Position numbers and translations under genes: made by a program. From contig OU452219.1 of NCBI GenBank assembly GCA_911728455.2, positions 12,614,397 through 12,678,396 on the forward strand: 64,000 nucleotides of DNA. The letters run 5' to 3'. Position 1 is the stretch's first letter; each line of letters opens with the position of its first letter. The notes under the pieces are model-generated. The model saw only the letters and a program-made list of their open reading frames with translations. It had not been told where the DNA came from and made no database searches. Positions 35,678 through 47,508 of this stretch are shown here, one piece after another. Source of the stretch: Marthasterias glacialis. Lineage: Eukaryota; Echinodermata; Asteroidea; Forcipulatida; Asteriidae.

Positions 35678-35797
35678 GGATTTCACAAAACTAGTCCCAA
35701 CTTAGGACCAGTCCTAACTTATGACTAGTCCTATAAGTTAGGACTAGTTACTCGTCCTAACTTGAGATAAGACTAGTCCTAGCGCTTTATGAAGTCC
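35678..35797. repeat. Palindromic element of 'gactagtcctaac' words
   Basis: Left end 'ggatttcacaaaactagtcc' and right end 'agcgctttatgaagtcc' bracket six or more copies of 'actagtcctaact' and its reverse complement. It sits directly after the SINE tail. Confidence 0.65.
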
Positions 35798-35968
35798 ACA
35801 CCTCAGGACACGTATCATGAAAGAATAAGGGTTTACCCCGGTGTTTCAGATAGCAGGCATCCTTATCTTCAGGTTTCCTCAGGCTTCCAAGCTACAGTGA
35901 TTAAGTTTGCTTTTGAGGCACCCTTGGTTTCATTACCAGAAATTAATAATAATAATAACATAAACAGT

Positions 35969-36127
35969 AATCCGTACGTACGGGTAATCCGTACGTACGA
36001 ATTGATAATCCGTACAGTACAGAATAATAATTCGTACGTAAGGAATAGTATAATTCTTTCGTACAAGTTACTAGTCAGCACGTACGGAATAGGTTGTTTT
36101 TGTTATCTTTTTTTGTACCATGTCCTA
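35969..36127. repeat. CGTACG-rich minisatellite element, copy 2 (inverted)
   Basis: Same 'aatccgtacgtacg' units as copy 1, but ending 'ttttttgtaccatgtccta', the reverse complement of the copy 1 start. The two copies are inverted relative to each other and flank a SINE and a palindrome. Confidence 0.7.
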
Positions 36128-36387
36128 AAAACACTTCCATATTGTTTCAGTGGACACCGGACCGTGCAATATTTTACATTTTTTGGTAGAGAGGGCTTTT
36201 TTCTTAAAGTCATTTTTTTTTTAATGCTCGACAGGACAGAGGTTGATTCAAAGGACTGATGATATAGGCCCAAGTAGGAAATTTTATTGACAGACAATTT
36301 TTTTCAAAAATATAATACAAATTGTAATAGGCCTAAAAAGTCGCAATATTCTATAATTTTATTTGTTAATGAGATCGGCAGAAAGTT

Positions 36388-36512
36388 ATCCTAATGGTTG
36401 AGTGATGACGTTTTGGAGCCGGAAGTGCAATGTAAACGAATGTTATACATAATATCAACATTCGTTACACTGTACTTCTGGCTCCCAAACGTCATCACCT
36501 TACCAACAGGAT
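36388..36512. mobile_element. Palindromic MITE, copy 2
   Basis: Arms begin 'atcctaatggttgagtgatg' (left) and end 'cgtcatcaccttaccaacag' (right), with 'gagccggaagtgcaatgtaa' inside the left arm. Same family as 31498-31607. It lies about 85 bp upstream of the proposed ANGEL2-like promoter. Confidence 0.85.
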
Positions 36513-36597
36513 TTGGTTACCAAGTATGTCAAATTGGCACGTTGATAGTCGGGCGACTTGTTCGAGTTTATGATCACCGGGGCATGCACCGTCCGTA

Positions 36598-36608
36598 AAG
36601 ATGGCAGC
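36598..36608 (+). promoter_or_regulatory. Possible YY1-type core promoter element of the ANGEL2-like gene
   Basis: AAGATGGCAGC matches the YY1 start-site consensus AAGATGGCGGC. Its ATG opens only a five-codon frame (MAAPCA, then stop), so it is more likely a promoter or 5' UTR motif than a coding start. A possible short exon 36670-36718 ending at a GTAAAG donor follows. Confidence 0.3.
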
Positions 36609-37358
36609 GCCCTGTGCCTAACGCATTCAGATCTTCCAGAAAGATTTCACATTTTAAATAGGTTTCTGCATGGTTTTTCTGTTAGTTTTCGCAACGCATG
36701 TATCAAGAGACTTTAAAGGTAAAGTAGAACTGACGTTCAGTATTTAGTTAGACCAAACTACCTATACTAGAGGAGTAGAGCGATGTTTGACCGTGTGTGT
36801 TTTCAGATAATGCAGGATGATGCAACATGTTTACAACAAAATCATTACATTTGCACTTGCAGTTGCACGGACACAGTTGTATGGTGCCGTCATGTTTTGG
36901 AGTTCTAGTAATTTCAAATTGGGGTGACTGCAGCCGTTACTAACTGCTTTTTAACATTTTGACAATTGATAGCCGGCAATTCAGAATGTGAAATACAGGC
37001 AGTTGGGCTGTAACAGAACCAGTACAGTAGAAAGCATTCATTCAATATAAAAATGTATTGAGATTTTGAACTTTTGACTTTGTTAAAACGTAAACTTGTA
37101 GTTCTACATTGTGTTAATCATAACAATAGCCTATAATAAGTCAATGTGCACGTGGCATCTAACACTTTCAGCATGACGAAAGAAATTTGTGTCCTCTTTC
37201 ATTCTTGGTTGTTGGGTGAATGCTGGGTGAACTTGGGTGCAGCACACACCTTGACGAAAGGCTTCCGAGCATACTGAATGGAATTGTCACAAAGCCTTAT
37301 AATTTATTCCTTTGATTCTTTGTACTTGAAGTGATCGCCAGTTTGACATGAGGAATAC

Positions 37359-37935
37359 ATGTTCTGCCTTACCACATCAGCAACTTGGTCCAGTCGCAGA
37401 GCTGACCTCATCACTCTCCTGAAGCTGTTGATGAAATCCTCCAAGATGCAGGGCTCTAGTCAAAGCCAATTAGCAACGTTCTTTCAAAATCTCCGTCAAC
37501 CTCCACCTCCAGGAAGCTCCTTGGGAAGTCAATCTTCTCAGCCAGGGATCAACCCCCCAGGGATCATGGGACGGATGCCTGACTTTCCCTTAAACCAAGG
37601 TATGAGAAGTCAGGGAACCATCCAGACAAACGCCTTGCGAGGTCCAAGACCAAGTAGCTATCAGTCAAAGTGGCCATCCAGAAGCAGCTTTCCTTTTCCC
37701 CCAGCTGCCTCTTTTCATTCTAGAAGTACAAGTCATCACAAAAGGTCTCCTTATGAGCAGCCACAGGCCAGGCAGAGTTTACATAGCAGCCCAGCTGACT
37801 GCAAGAAGCGACAGTCCTCAGAAATATCCGTGTCAACCTCAAGCACTAACCGGGAATCCTCCTTCAGAAATGAACGGAAAGATGGTGAGGGGAAAAGATG
37901 GGCGTCAGGTTACCAGGGAGAACCACTCACTTCAG
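37359..37935 (+). CDS. ANGEL2: ANGEL2-like exon 1 (disordered N-terminus)
   Basis: Ends TCAG followed by GTATCG, phase 1. The 5' boundary is uncertain, as described for the gene. Confidence 0.75.
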
Positions 37936-40900
37936 GTATCGACCCTTGTGATTTGTCTTAGTTAATAAAGGCCTTAGAATTTATTGTCTGGTTGCTTTTC
38001 AAAATGTAGGGCACCAAGTTGATTTGGCGTGATGTTATGCAAACTATCCTGGTAGAATTGTATGTCTTCCCTTGAGCCACACTTTCAAAATCACGTACGC
38101 AAAACATACAAATAAAACATTTCAAAACTCGAAAATTATGCTGGACCACAGGCCTGAGTCCAGTGATTTTAGCACAGTAAACTTATGACCGGACGAGTTT
38201 GATGGCTTTATGTTTCTGAATAATAATACCTCACTGATGAGTCACTGCACATGTATTTCTTTTAAAAATTATGTTCAAATGCTGACTTTGAGTGTGGCAA
38301 ATATTTTAAAATTCTGTTGAGTATTGAAGTATTACCCATAAGACAAGCAAGATAAATCTTCTATTGTGCTTGTTCAAATAAAAACAGTTTAAATGTGAAA
38401 CTAAATGGTGTATGTAGTTTTTTTTCTCATTTTAATTCTTGTCTTGTAACAAGTTTCCTGGTCCAGTAAACACTTTGAGCTAAAAGCCCAGTGATCTTGT
38501 GGGTTTTTCTCCTAAATTTGAGCCCTGCATTCAGTGACTGTAAGCTCTAATTTTGTTTGACTCTCCAAACCCCCACCCTCCCTTCTAAATACAGGAAAAC
38601 CACCAAGGCCTAACTTGTCAAAGTTTTGTCGAAAATGGACGACCACGTCATTCGGTCGTCAACCAAGAGAGCCTGGGCAGACATCCGACGTTGAGGTGAC
38701 CGTCGTCAGCTACAACGTGCTAGCCCAGTGCCTCATTGAAAGCAACTGGAATCTCTACCAGCACTGCCATGATGACTTCCTCAGGTGGGACTTTCGGAAG
38801 GCGAACCTACTAAGAGAAATAAAAGAGGCTGATGCTGATGTAAGTTTTTTTTATTTTATGTGAGTTGATATTTCTCGAAACTCCTGTGATTATAATTTAT
38901 TGATGAACACTTTTGTCAACTGTGCTGTACAGTTGTAAAACCAATGCAAAAGGGTTCAAAATTAATCCCATTACAACAGGTTTCAGAAATTGTTTATGAC
39001 TTAGTAATAGTGTTAACATGGTTTATTTATCCTTATGAATAGGAAATCTCAACATATTCCAAGAAGCAAATATTCAGAAAACAATATTACCATGGAATTG
39101 TAAAGGCTTTACTGTAACAGAGGACTAACAGAATCAGGGTCGAAACCAGACATTTTCACTCAAGGGAGGGATTGGGGCGGCGGGTAGAAAAGTTTTTGTT
39201 TGTTTGTTTGTTTGTTGTTGTTTTTTTTTTTTTGGGGGGGGGGCTTTTGATGTAGCAAATCTAATTGGGGGAACAAGCATTCTGAGCCCATTCCCCCCTC
39301 CTGTGGTTATGCCACTGAACAGAGTTATGCCACTTGGAACAAGTCTAGGAACAACCTCCAGCCATCAACCATTAATCAACCCAGTTCAGTAACACCTAAA
39401 GTTGCTGTTCTTGGTGAAAAATGTATTCCTCATTAGACCACCCTCCGCCACCTTCAGTCAAAACCCCTTCATGGAGGATATCAAACCAGGAACCAAGAGT
39501 TGTGGGGCAAGCAGTCTGCATGATTTTTATTCAATGCTGTCTTTGAATCTCACTTCAAAATCCTTTCAATGATTTGTTGCTTTCTTGTAGATACTGTGCC
39601 TTCAGGAAATTCAAGCCTGCCATTTATCTGATTTCTTCTCTCCAGAGTTGGAGAAGTTAGGTGAGCATTTGCTGTGATAAACAATTCAAGTTCAGTCAAT
39701 GATTGGCGGGTGAAGTTGGACATGTAATGTCATGTTGGGTCAGTGTAGTATGTTATATCTTGTATGAGAGAAACTTGGTAAACAACTTCAATCATTTGGT
39801 GCCTTGGGGCTTGTGTGTTCTCCAGGGATTGTTACTTATAAGGCCGTGTCAGATGAAACAATCATTTTTTCTCTCAAACGTAACACCTTGTTATATACAA
39901 ATCTGAAAGCATTTGAAGCAATGTTACACCCAAAATACAATTACTTACCATAAATGTGCAAAATTAGTTACAGCGCCCTCTTGTGGTGGCTTTGGGAGCA
40001 ACTTGACAGCGTGGTACTTCAGCACCCTCAGTATGACTTGGAACACCCATCTTCAAGTTGCCCTGAGAAAGTGAGAGTGAGCCTCATTTTCTAGACAAGA
40101 TAGAATTTCTGCCCCACAGTCTGTTAGACCATTCATCAAACATTCTCTACTCCCTGGGGAGCAAATAACCTCGAGCTGCTTATATTATTAGCACCAAGGT
40201 GTTAAATCCAATACAGTACCATCTCAGCCCTTGAAGGTTCCCATTTATACTCCTGGGTTAAGAGAAGCAATTATGGTGAAGTGCCTTGCTCAAGGACCTT
40301 GTCATGACCAGGAATCGAACCCACACTTAGTAACTACCACACTGTCAGAAAACATCACCTTATGCTGCCACAGTGGTTTTTATTTTGTGTGTGTGAGTTT
40401 GTCTGGGCATTCAAACCGGGGACTTATAACAAAAGAGGACAATAAAGTCCCCGGTTGGAAAAGGTCCCCAGTTGGAAATCGTGTACAAAACCAATGGGAG
40501 CTGTTGCTAAAAAGTTAAAGTACAAACAAAAGAGGAACAATAGGAGGTCCCCGATTGGAGGTAAATACACACTTGTGTGTGTGTGTGTGTGTGTGTTTAC
40601 AGCATGGTTGGTTGCCTGTAAAAATTGCCTTGTGTGCTCAAAATGTTGTTTTATCTATTGTACACTTTCAAACAAGAGTAGCACAATTATTTTTGAAATA
40701 AGTTTTCACATTGAGAACTTTTGTGCATAGACCTTATGCATTGACGTCATCACGCTGCCATCTTAGAGGTAAAACAATGACGCAACAATGGAAAAAAAAA
40801 GCACAAGTATGTACGCACGGCGCAAAAGATGAGCCATTGAGCAACCTTCTTTTTACCCTACTCAAACGACGTCATGTGCATAAGGTCTATTGACACAACG

Positions 40901-42910
40901 ATGTTCTGAAAGTGCACAACACTTGACTGTATTTTGTGTAGTCATGTATTCATTACTACAGGGTTAGGGCCTATAATTACACCCTATACTAACAACCCAC
41001 TGTGATTTGTGAGTGCTGTTATTGACACAATTTTGGTGACTGGGCGTACATGATACCAGGCCGACGTCACTGGATTCTTTTTCAACATTGCATATAAATC
41101 TTCTTTCAGACTGCTTATTTTAGAGTTGGTAGTACTTATGTAGCGTATGAAAAAATTCTTGGCACACTAGACTGTCTTGTCTTTGGTGCCATGATTTCTT
41201 TTTACTTTTTATTGTGTGTACTTTATTTTGTTGTATTTTAATGGCCACTGGCTGGTCTAGATTTAATTATTCTGTTGGCCTATACTTTATTACGGTATTT
41301 TCACTATACAAATTGTATCAGTAAAATATAATGGTGTATTTTATGTACTTGTCCTTATTGTTTTTTATTTGTTAAATGTTTATTTTAAGGTTATTTGCAT
41401 TCACACTGTTTTTATATGAAATTTGCCCAATATAAACAAGCTTACATGCCAAAGATCAATTTTGTAAAAAGTTGTGTATTTTCTGTGAAATTCATATTGC
41501 CGATACTTTTGGAACGGCTCTTTATTATACTTTGAACATTTTACATTAAAATCTTGTTAATGATGTTTTCTGTGACTTTCTCCAGGTTATGCAGGTATTT
41601 ATCAAAAGCGAACAGGTGACAAGTATGACGGTTGCGCCATCTTCTATAAAACAGACAAGTTGGTCCAGGACAGATCGAGGAAGGTTAGCTTCTACATGCC
41701 AAACATTAAGTTGTTGGATCGGGACAATGTCGCCCTCATAGCACTGCTCCGCCCCAAGGCGTGGCCAGCCGATGGGCCGAAGCTCTGTGTAGCCACAACC
41801 CACCTTCTATACAACCCCAAACGGGGTGACATCAAGTTGGCTCAGTTGGGTATTTTGCTAGCAGAGATTGACAGAATGGCGGCAGTCACCTCCCCATCGC
41901 CAACTCACTCTCGGAAACCTTCCTACTACCCAGTCATACTGTGCGGGGACTTCAACAGCACTCCGCATTATCCACTCTTTAACTTTATCAAGTACAGAAA
42001 GCTGAACTATGTAGGTCTGCCAAGGGTCAAGGTTTCAGGTCAACAATCAGGTCGAAGGTCAGGGGACTCATTAAACTGTCCCCTTTGGCCCTTAGATGTT
42101 GGGGTGACAGATACTTGCCAGTTCAGAAGCGTCATTAGAGAGCGGCTGAGAAATGATCAACGTAATAGATTGGAGCATGGTGAAAATTCAGGTGAGTGTA
42201 TTGTTTTTTGTTGGAACTGTTTTAAAAGTTACTAAGCTGATTTACTTTCAATTTTGTATCTAGGACATGAACTTTAAGTCTTTATAAATCATAGATTTAA
42301 AGCATTTTTGTTTGCTAACAATTCCAATAGTTTGAGTGTTTCTGTAGCAGCTTGAAATTTAGTAATTGAAATCACAAGGGGGGTCCTTTGGGATATATAT
42401 GGGGATATTTCCCCTCACTCTTGTGGGTGGGGCAAGTGCGCTAACATTTTCAAAAAAATGATCCTTCTTTTCCACACGGTTCTATGCCGCTGATTGAAAC
42501 GTTTGTTAATGCTTTTTAAAACAACATGAGGATCTCTTTGTTTTGCAGATTCAACAGAAACACCACCACTATCAGAGAACTGGGAGAGAGAATTTTCAGA
42601 CAGTATACATCACTCCTTTCCGTTAGAATCCGTTCACTCCCACAAGGAGGGCGTCCTGGAGGTCACCACCAACCATTCTAGCACCAATTGCGCCGTGGAC
42701 TACATCTTCTACTCCAAGTCTGAAAACGGTGGTGAGGCCCCATCTTCACGACGTCTTCCGTTGAACAGGCTTGGGGGGCTGAAGCTCCTTGGCTACAGGT
42801 CACTGCTGACTGATGAGGAGGCAAATGAGATGGGAGGACTGCCAAACCATGTATGGTCCTCGGATCATTTTATGTTGCTAGCCAAGTTCTTACTTACTTC
42901 TGGAAAGTAA
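37359..42910 (+). CDS. ANGEL2: ANGEL2-like protein, CCR4/EEP nuclease fold (5 exons)
   Basis: Exons 37359-37935, 38595-38839, 39591-39660, 41586-42191 and 42549-42910 join in frame to give 619 residues. The endonuclease/exonuclease/phosphatase domain spans about residue 225 to the end: VVSYNVLAQ, LCLQEIQ (metal-binding E280), THLLYNP (H370), CGDFNS (D419, N421), VDYIFYS (D550) and SSDHF (H606). All expected catalytic positions are present. Human ANGEL2 is known to remove 2',3'-cyclic phosphates from RNA ends; the same role here is inference. About 200 residues before the domain are low-complexity (Ser/Pro/Gln/Arg-rich). Vertebrate ANGEL2 also has an N-terminal extension, but I see no similarity. 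The start is uncertain: an in-frame TGA at 37344 precedes the ATG at 37359, but an acceptor at 37380 could join an upstream coding exon; ATG 37431 is another option. ANGEL1 is less likely, because the spacing and motifs fit ANGEL2 better. Confidence 0.9.
38595..38839 (+). CDS. ANGEL2: ANGEL2-like exon 2 (start of EEP domain)
   Basis: Acceptor 'aaatacag', donor GTAAGT, phases 1 and 0. Encodes VTVVSYNVLAQCLI and the RWDFRKANLLREIKEADAD block. Confidence 0.9.
39591..39660 (+). CDS. ANGEL2: ANGEL2-like exon 3 (catalytic Glu)
   Basis: A 70-bp exon encoding ILCLQEIQACH and FFSPELEKL, acceptor 'tttcttgtag', donor GTGAGC, phases 0 and 1. Confidence 0.88.
40225..40372 (-). repeat. Degraded tRNA-type SINE in ANGEL2-like intron 3
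   Basis: Carries 'gcaattatggtgaagtgcct', 'ttgctcaaggac' and 'ggaatcgaacccacac' in the order found in the SINE at 34835-35075. Confidence 0.5.
40408..40571 (+). repeat. Dispersed repeat, second copy of 301-435
   Basis: Same start and end words as copy A, with the segment 'gaggacaataaagtccccgg' between. A (GT)n tract follows at about 40575-40598. Confidence 0.6.
40727..40890. mobile_element. MITE with 'atagaccttatgca' inverted ends
   Basis: Left end 'atagaccttatgcattgacg' and right end 'cgtcatgtgcataaggtcta' are inverted repeats with 'gacgtca' boxes just inside. Located in ANGEL2-like intron 3. No coding capacity. Confidence 0.75.
41586..42191 (+). CDS. ANGEL2: ANGEL2-like exon 4 (EEP core)
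   Basis: Acceptor 'tttctccag', donor GTGAGT, phase 1 at both ends. Encodes YDGCAIFYK, LLDRDNVALI, THLLYNPKRGDIKL and CGDFNSTPHYPL. Confidence 0.92.
42549..42910 (+). CDS. ANGEL2: ANGEL2-like exon 5 (C-terminus)
   Basis: Acceptor 'tgttttgcag'. Encodes NCAVDYIFYS, GGLKLLGYRSLLT and the terminal SSDHFMLLAKF, with TAA at 42908-42910. Confidence 0.92.
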
Positions 42911-43133
42911 AGCAAGCCAAAAGATTGGCGTGCCCAGAATAGGTTGTTCGGCTTATCATTAAGTAGCTGAGACAAATCCATGAGCTGGATTCTGGAGGAT
43001 ATGGGCGATTGTAAAAAAGGTTTGAGTTTTATTTATAGTACATGACGGGTATATAAAAGTTTTCAGTTGTAATGTAAATTTAAAAAGACTCTGTTAGAGT
43101 GAAAACGTCGGGCCATTATCGCTTTATACCCCA

Positions 43134-43339
43134 GCTCACCGGTTGGTCAGCCGTTTGCAACAGCTATTTCTTTTGTTTTGTTTATACATGTATATATTTT
43201 TTTTTTAGCTGTTGCAAACTGCTTACCAACCAAAAGGACCTGTTGTATAAATGCAAACAATTGTTAATGGCCTGACGTTTCGACCCTAGCAGAGTCTTTC
43301 TTTGAGAAAGACTCTGCTAGGGTCAAAACGTGAGGCCAT
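43134..43339. repeat. Foldbacks 3' of the ANGEL2-like gene
   Basis: Two nested palindromic pieces. Arms 43134-43166 and 43206-43237 ('gtttgcaacagcta' and its complement) form one. A tight hairpin 43267-43339 ('atggcctgacgtttcgaccc' against 'gggtcaaaacgtgaggccat', with AGAAAGACTCTGCT at the apex) forms the other. A related 'ggcctcacgtttcga' and 'actctgctagagtc' pair is at about 3820-3890. Confidence 0.7.
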
Positions 43340-45110
43340 GAATATTTTTGATGATATTTTTTATTACATGAATATTATAACATTCTGGTAGTAAAACCAA
43401 GGAATCTTAAAAAAAAAAGTACCCGGAACTGTAATCCATAGGCCCGATTATACTAGGAATAGTAGAGGATAAGAACAGTTACAGATTTTGAAAACTGGGA
43501 AAAGCACCATGATCAAGTAAGGACTGGAAACCCAGTCCATGTAAGGCTCTGATTTCAAGGCGGGATATGAACCAGGGTCACCATTGAGCCAACCTGATTG
43601 CCCGAAATATCAAACTGTCAAACAAGTTATGAAATTCTTTTCTTTTCCAGTTTTTTTTTTGGGGGGGTAGAAGTTTTTATCGTTTTTTATGTCATCTTCA
43701 ACTCATTCTGTGCATCCTTTTACTTCTTGGTTGACACTTTGAGTCTTTTTGTGATTTGTTTTTAAATCTTATACAAAGATCTTGCTCAAAGATGGTCTCA
43801 CGTTTCTGTTGAATGGGGATGTTGAGAAAAAAGGGGAAAAATGTCACTCAATACTTAAAGCACGTTGACAACAATGGTAACTATCAGAGACCAGTGTATC
43901 TGCACTGTGTGACCCAACATACGCATGAAACAAAACCTGTGAAAATTTAAGCTGAAACGGTAATCGGCGTCACTTGAAAATAGTGGGGAAAAAACTTTTT
44001 TAATTTCACAGTTTTCAAACATTGAGTTTTGGACTCAAAACTAACTCATTTACTCATTTGTCAAAAACAATAGCATTTCAAACACATGTCAAGGGAAGTT
44101 TTCCAGCGTGACCATCTTTATATACCATGTTAGTTTTCCAATCTTACTCATTTTTATACGCACCCTTTGAATAACCGGGAGGCAAAGATAAGACCGCGAA
44201 GTTTTAGAAGAATACCGTTACTTTAATGCAGGAATTAATGAAACAATTCAACAAAAACAGTGTAATATCTTCTTCTTTTTTTTTAGAGAGTCTTAGAAAC
44301 AATGTTTATTAAACAAAAAAGAATAATTAATAATTGATAAATAACTATCTCTTATCTGAACACTTTGCCCTTAGATATTAAACGTTTACCAGTTTTTAAG
44401 AACAATATTTAGCTGTTTCGTGTTTCCTTAAAATGCCCAGAGAATTTGAGATGCCTGTTAGCAATTTACTGGAATACTTTAAATGTTCTGTTAATTATAT
44501 GAATTTTTAATGTCATGTTGAGTATGATTGTCCATTTGTATTTAAGTAATCCTTTTTTTGAAGCAACATGATTGAAGTTATTAGCTTGACTTCAGAACCA
44601 ATAAATCAGAGTTATTGATCGTATGATGACAAACGCATTTAAACAAAAATACTTAATGTGACCACGAAAAGTGGATAATTGAATAAGTGTTTCTTGTTCT
44701 AATTCCAGTTCAAATCCGTCTTGACGAAAAGACGATCTAGTTCATCCTGGAAATATTTGCCCCGGGGGCAATGCTTTCAAAAACATCAACATTGTAAAAC
44801 GAGTCTCGACACGACAAAACGTACATCACTCACACCTCACACACAACACGCTTCGCAAGTGATGTAAACGTGACGTGGTTTTACATAATCTTCGATGGAA
44901 ACGGCATATCATAATGACTCGGTGTGTTTCTATACAATTAGAAATCGAAGAGAAAGTATGGGATATTACCGGGAAAAATACTTGCATGTACATGTACATG
45001 TACATGTAGTTTCAGCCATAAAGCTATATACTCGTTATAAAGCTCATTCCAGCTGGTCCCAAATTTTCATGGAGCTGCTTCAGCAGAGAAATATTGCTTG
45101 AACACACTCT
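43340..45110. other. Intergenic region after the ANGEL2-like gene
   Basis: No gene seen. Includes a diverged family B repeat at 43885-44010, a B-box-like SINE remnant near 43565-43600 and a (TGTACA)n tract at about 44985-45008. Confidence 0.5.
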
Positions 45111-45114
45111 GCTA

Positions 45115-45258
45115 AGCAAAAATGAGCAGGATACCAGTCCACAGAGGGTATATGTGAGTTGGTATTTTTGCTGAGTGGTAAGCTTATTCTGGTGAGCAAA
45201 ATTTTGCTGTGTTTAGCGACTTTTTGTGTTTGACCCAACTCGATGAAATTGGGCCATG
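45115..45258. mobile_element. 'Aagcagctctatgaaat'-type short element, diverged
   Basis: Contains 'gagcaggataccagtccaca', 'ttggtatttttgctgagtgg', 'taagcttattctg' and ends 'gatgaaattgggcc'. Related copies are at 47509-47692, 58550-58745 and 61140-61310. Confidence 0.55.
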
Positions 45259-45259
45259 T

Positions 45260-47340
45260 ATGGCCAGTTCAGATCTCCGGGAAAAAATGAATATGTTCGT
45301 CTCCAACAAAACACAGTTCACCGTTGTATAGACGCTGAAATGTCACCCCCAAATTGGATGCAATTTCCATAGCTTGGTTTAATGGTGTGTTATTATAAAA
45401 CTAGAGAATTAATTGACCTTTTTTTTCTCCCCTATAAATAAACAATGCTGAAGTGTCCCTTTAAAGTCCCGATCTGTGAACCCAAAGCTCAGATTATACC
45501 GCCCCATCGTCGGCCTTTCTGTTGAGATATTGTGCTTAAACACACCGTAAGCACGGCAATTATCTCCTAATGAAATCAAGTCTTACGTGGCTGGATGTAC
45601 ATAAGTTATCTGAACCGTTTTCCCCCCGGGGTGTGAGTGATGGTGCACAACATTGACCCACGACAAAGAACTTGATGGCATTATAAAAAACGGTGATGTA
45701 CATAAAGTCATATATATATGGCTAAAAGAACAGTAGGTAGCCGCAGAACTAAATGGAATTATACATATTTTTGTGTTGGCCATGACTCAACTTATGATTA
45801 ACCTTTTAAGCAATTTTATTTTGGAATAAGAAATTAAAAGATTGAATTTACGGAGGCAAGTTACATTGATAAATCGCAGTGCGTTATTCCAAGTGTTTGA
45901 TAATGTTCAACTTTCATTTTAGGTTCAACACCCATATGTTGCCCTTGACTCCTTGGTGGAGATAAGCGATTGTGGTGATGCATTTTACTTACAGATTAAT
46001 AATTACAAGCTAGCTTTAGCAAGACCGGTGTCCCCAAACTTCAGTTGAATGTAACCATGACCTAACCATCCACGAACAAATTAGGATTTCCCGCCGAGAC
46101 AAACGGACGTCGTCTGCCAGAGTAGCTTGCTGTATGTCTTCTCGGATGCATACCATTCCAATTTCTTTATCAGTCCGCTTCTTTAATTAGCTTAAGTGTA
46201 CATGTACTTGTTTTTAGTGCAGATACGTTGTAATCTAATAGGCCAGAGACTCATAGTATGACCCCTGTGGTCAAGCAGTATTTGTTTAAAACTGCCAAGT
46301 GCAATCCGTTACAACCACCACGTTGATTCTGTCTGAAAGGAACAATATCAGAAACAAGGGGGTCTGATTTGCTTTACGTCATTTTTAGAAAGGTTTTTTC
46401 ACACACCCAAACGCCATGGGGCGTATGCTGTCATTCAACGGGAAGGTCATTGGCTCCTCGTGCTATGCTTACGCCATAAACAAGCATGTACTATTTTACT
46501 GATTAACTGACGTCAATGTGTCATTGAACTAGAAGATTGGAATAAATTCATTATTTCCACAAACAATAGTACACTTTCCATTTAAAAATCGGTTGACCAA
46601 TGGATTTAGAACGAGAGGCTCAACATTTGACACTGGAAATCATTGTCCTGAACGATTATTGGCAAACGATGTTGTTTTACATTTCTGACTAAACAGTGGC
46701 ATCCTATGGGTAAATTATTGATTACTAATTCTGACGTCACAGGCCAAATCTCAAGAGAGTTAAGGTCAAGCTACGCTATACCATGCGCCTTTTATTGCGA
46801 TTCAAATCATATTAGCGAATCAGCGGGCGTGTAACACTCTTCAACTTTCCCTATGCAAGGGCTTAAGGTTGTAAATTATGCAAAAGTGGCGTGCGAGGCA
46901 ATTGGCATTACCACGATAATTGTCATATGCACAATTCGATAAAGCAGCGATAATATCATTACACGGTCTTTGAGGCGGACTTTCTTCAAGAGTTATTCTC
47001 ATGTTTTATTCATGAGGCTGGTGTTGAGGTGGAAGTGGCTTTGGGTTGGACGCTGACGCAGGAACTTCTTATCTCAAAGAGCTTTCTTAATTTCGTTGTG
47101 AGGATTGAGATGCTATACCTTTTGTAATGATCCTTTTACCGGCCCTTTACCGACACGACCCGAGGCGATGTTTCCAAAGGTTGACAATTTGTGCAGCAAA
47201 AGAAACAAATCTAATGACTATATAGAGAATATGAGATTGGAAAAATGACAATATTTAAACAGTTTGCATCGATGTCCCGTATGCTTTAATTGTAAAAGAA
47301 TATTTAAAAACGTTCAAGAATAGCATGCGAAACAAAAACA
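45260..47340. other. Intergenic region without recognised content
   Basis: AT-rich, no domain-bearing open frame and no clear repeat by eye. Confidence 0.5.
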
Positions 47341-47346
47341 CTACAA

Positions 47347-47474
47347 ACTCTAAATACTAACTTATTCAAAACAGCGTTAATTAGTCATTTTACACCAAAC
47401 TTTGAATAAAATTAGTCAAAACTGGTCTAAAAATGACTAATCCAGGCTGTTTTGAATAACTTTAGTTTTAGAGT
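47347..47474. mobile_element. MITE with 45-bp 'actctaaa' inverted ends
   Basis: Left arm 'actctaaatactaacttatt' then 'caaaacagcgttaattagtc' is mirrored on the right by 'gactaatccaggctgttttg' then 'aataactttagttttagagt'. Nearly the whole element is palindromic. Confidence 0.8.
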
Positions 47475-47508
47475 GTACGACTAGTGTTACCAGCCTGTTT
47501 TTATCGGA

